Assembly: GCA_026390735.1 (NCBI GenBank)
Contig: JAPLFJ010000026.1
Coordinates: 1-64,000, forward strand
Source: Ignavibacteriota bacterium
GTDB taxonomy: Bacteria > Bacteroidota > Ignavibacteria > Tepidaquicellales > Tepidaquicellaceae
Direction of reading: 5' to 3'
DNA: 64,000 nucleotides
A program made the position numbers and the translations under genes. The notes under the pieces are model-generated. The model saw only the letters and a list, made by a program, of their open reading frames with translations, was not told the origin of the DNA and searched no databases. Shown one piece after another: positions 63,921-64,000 of the stretch; position 1 is the stretch's first letter, and each line of letters opens with the position of its first letter.

Positions 63921-64000
63921 AGATTAAAAGGTTTATTCAAGTAGGTTTATTCGTTGTTGTGTTTGCGCTGCTGTTTGGGCTTGGGCGTTTGTTTGCGAAT
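63917..64000 (+). CDS. atpB: Start of ATP synthase F0 subunit a (partial)
   Basis: TTG at 63917 overlaps the previous TGA. The 28 codons visible read MKIKRFIQVGLFVVVFALLFG and then LGRLFAN, a signal-peptide-like start without a stop before the window ends. AtpB of Chlorobi and related groups often carries such an N-terminal extension, and gene order atpZ-atpI-atpB supports the call. No catalytic part is visible, so the identification rests on position. Confidence 0.5.
   Translation, partial: MKIKRFIQVGLFVVVFALLFGLGRLFAN

Overview
The window looks like a low-GC chromosome segment from the Ignavibacteria/Chlorobi side of the Bacteroidota. This is an inference from five proteins that end in the type IX secretion (T9SS) sorting domain (four with the clade-typical NYPNPFNP start, one a stripped-down copy), promoters of the TA-N2-TTTG type, almost no Shine-Dalgarno sequences, and many TTG starts. 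No 16S gene is present, so the exact lineage is unproven. No CRISPR array, prophage, transposase or integrase was found.

Layout. 1-1.9 kb: two diverged tandem copies of a cassette made of a 36-37 residue single-membrane-span peptide, a stand-alone receiver-domain response regulator and a conserved terminator, with an array of GAGACA palindromes between them. 2-10.5 kb: secreted TPR protein, M64 peptidase, Omp28-like T9SS protein, POT transporter, tRNA-Ser(GCU), and an SGNH-like/MBOAT acyltransferase pair. 10.7-16.5 kb: housekeeping genes (pyrimidine-nucleoside phosphorylase, membrane-anchored thermonuclease, guaB, Bax inhibitor-1 protein) plus an NlpC/P60 protein. 16.5-22.4 kb: lamin-tail protein and two GT-C-like membrane proteins. 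22.4-22.9 kb: a hairpin-rich gap, tRNA-Pro(GGG), and a 58-bp tandem repetition of the tRNA 3' end. 23-27.2 kb: two tandem sialidase-fold T9SS exoproteins. 27.2-34.1 kb: SRAP protein, proS-maf-flippase-like operon, FkbM methyltransferase, B12-binding mutase subunit, phosphohexomutase.

34.1-55.2 kb is a large surface-glycan locus: Wza-like export protein, Wzz, Wzy-like polymerase, Wzx flippase, many glycosyltransferases, then a sugar-precursor block (NAD epimerase, GHMP heptose-type kinase, sugar nucleotidyltransferase, GmhA-like isomerase, transaldolase), a polyprenyl-phosphate sugar transferase with altered catalytic residues, a polyprenol-phosphate-mannose synthase-like enzyme, and a GT2 enzyme fused to a degenerate phosphoglycosyltransferase that seems to start at CTG. 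Together these would make an activated, probably heptose-type sugar, build lipid-linked repeat units, flip, polymerise and export them. 55.2-59 kb: accA, murA and a propionyl/methylmalonyl-CoA carboxylase beta subunit; with the B12 subunit at 32.3 kb this points to methylmalonyl-CoA metabolism. 59-63.1 kb: an accessory patch with three REP-like palindromes, small secreted proteins, a T9SS protein that is almost only a sorting domain, a 21-bp hairpin minisatellite and a conserved-looking unknown protein. 63.2 kb to the end: start of the ATP synthase operon (atpZ, an AtpI-like gene, start of atpB).
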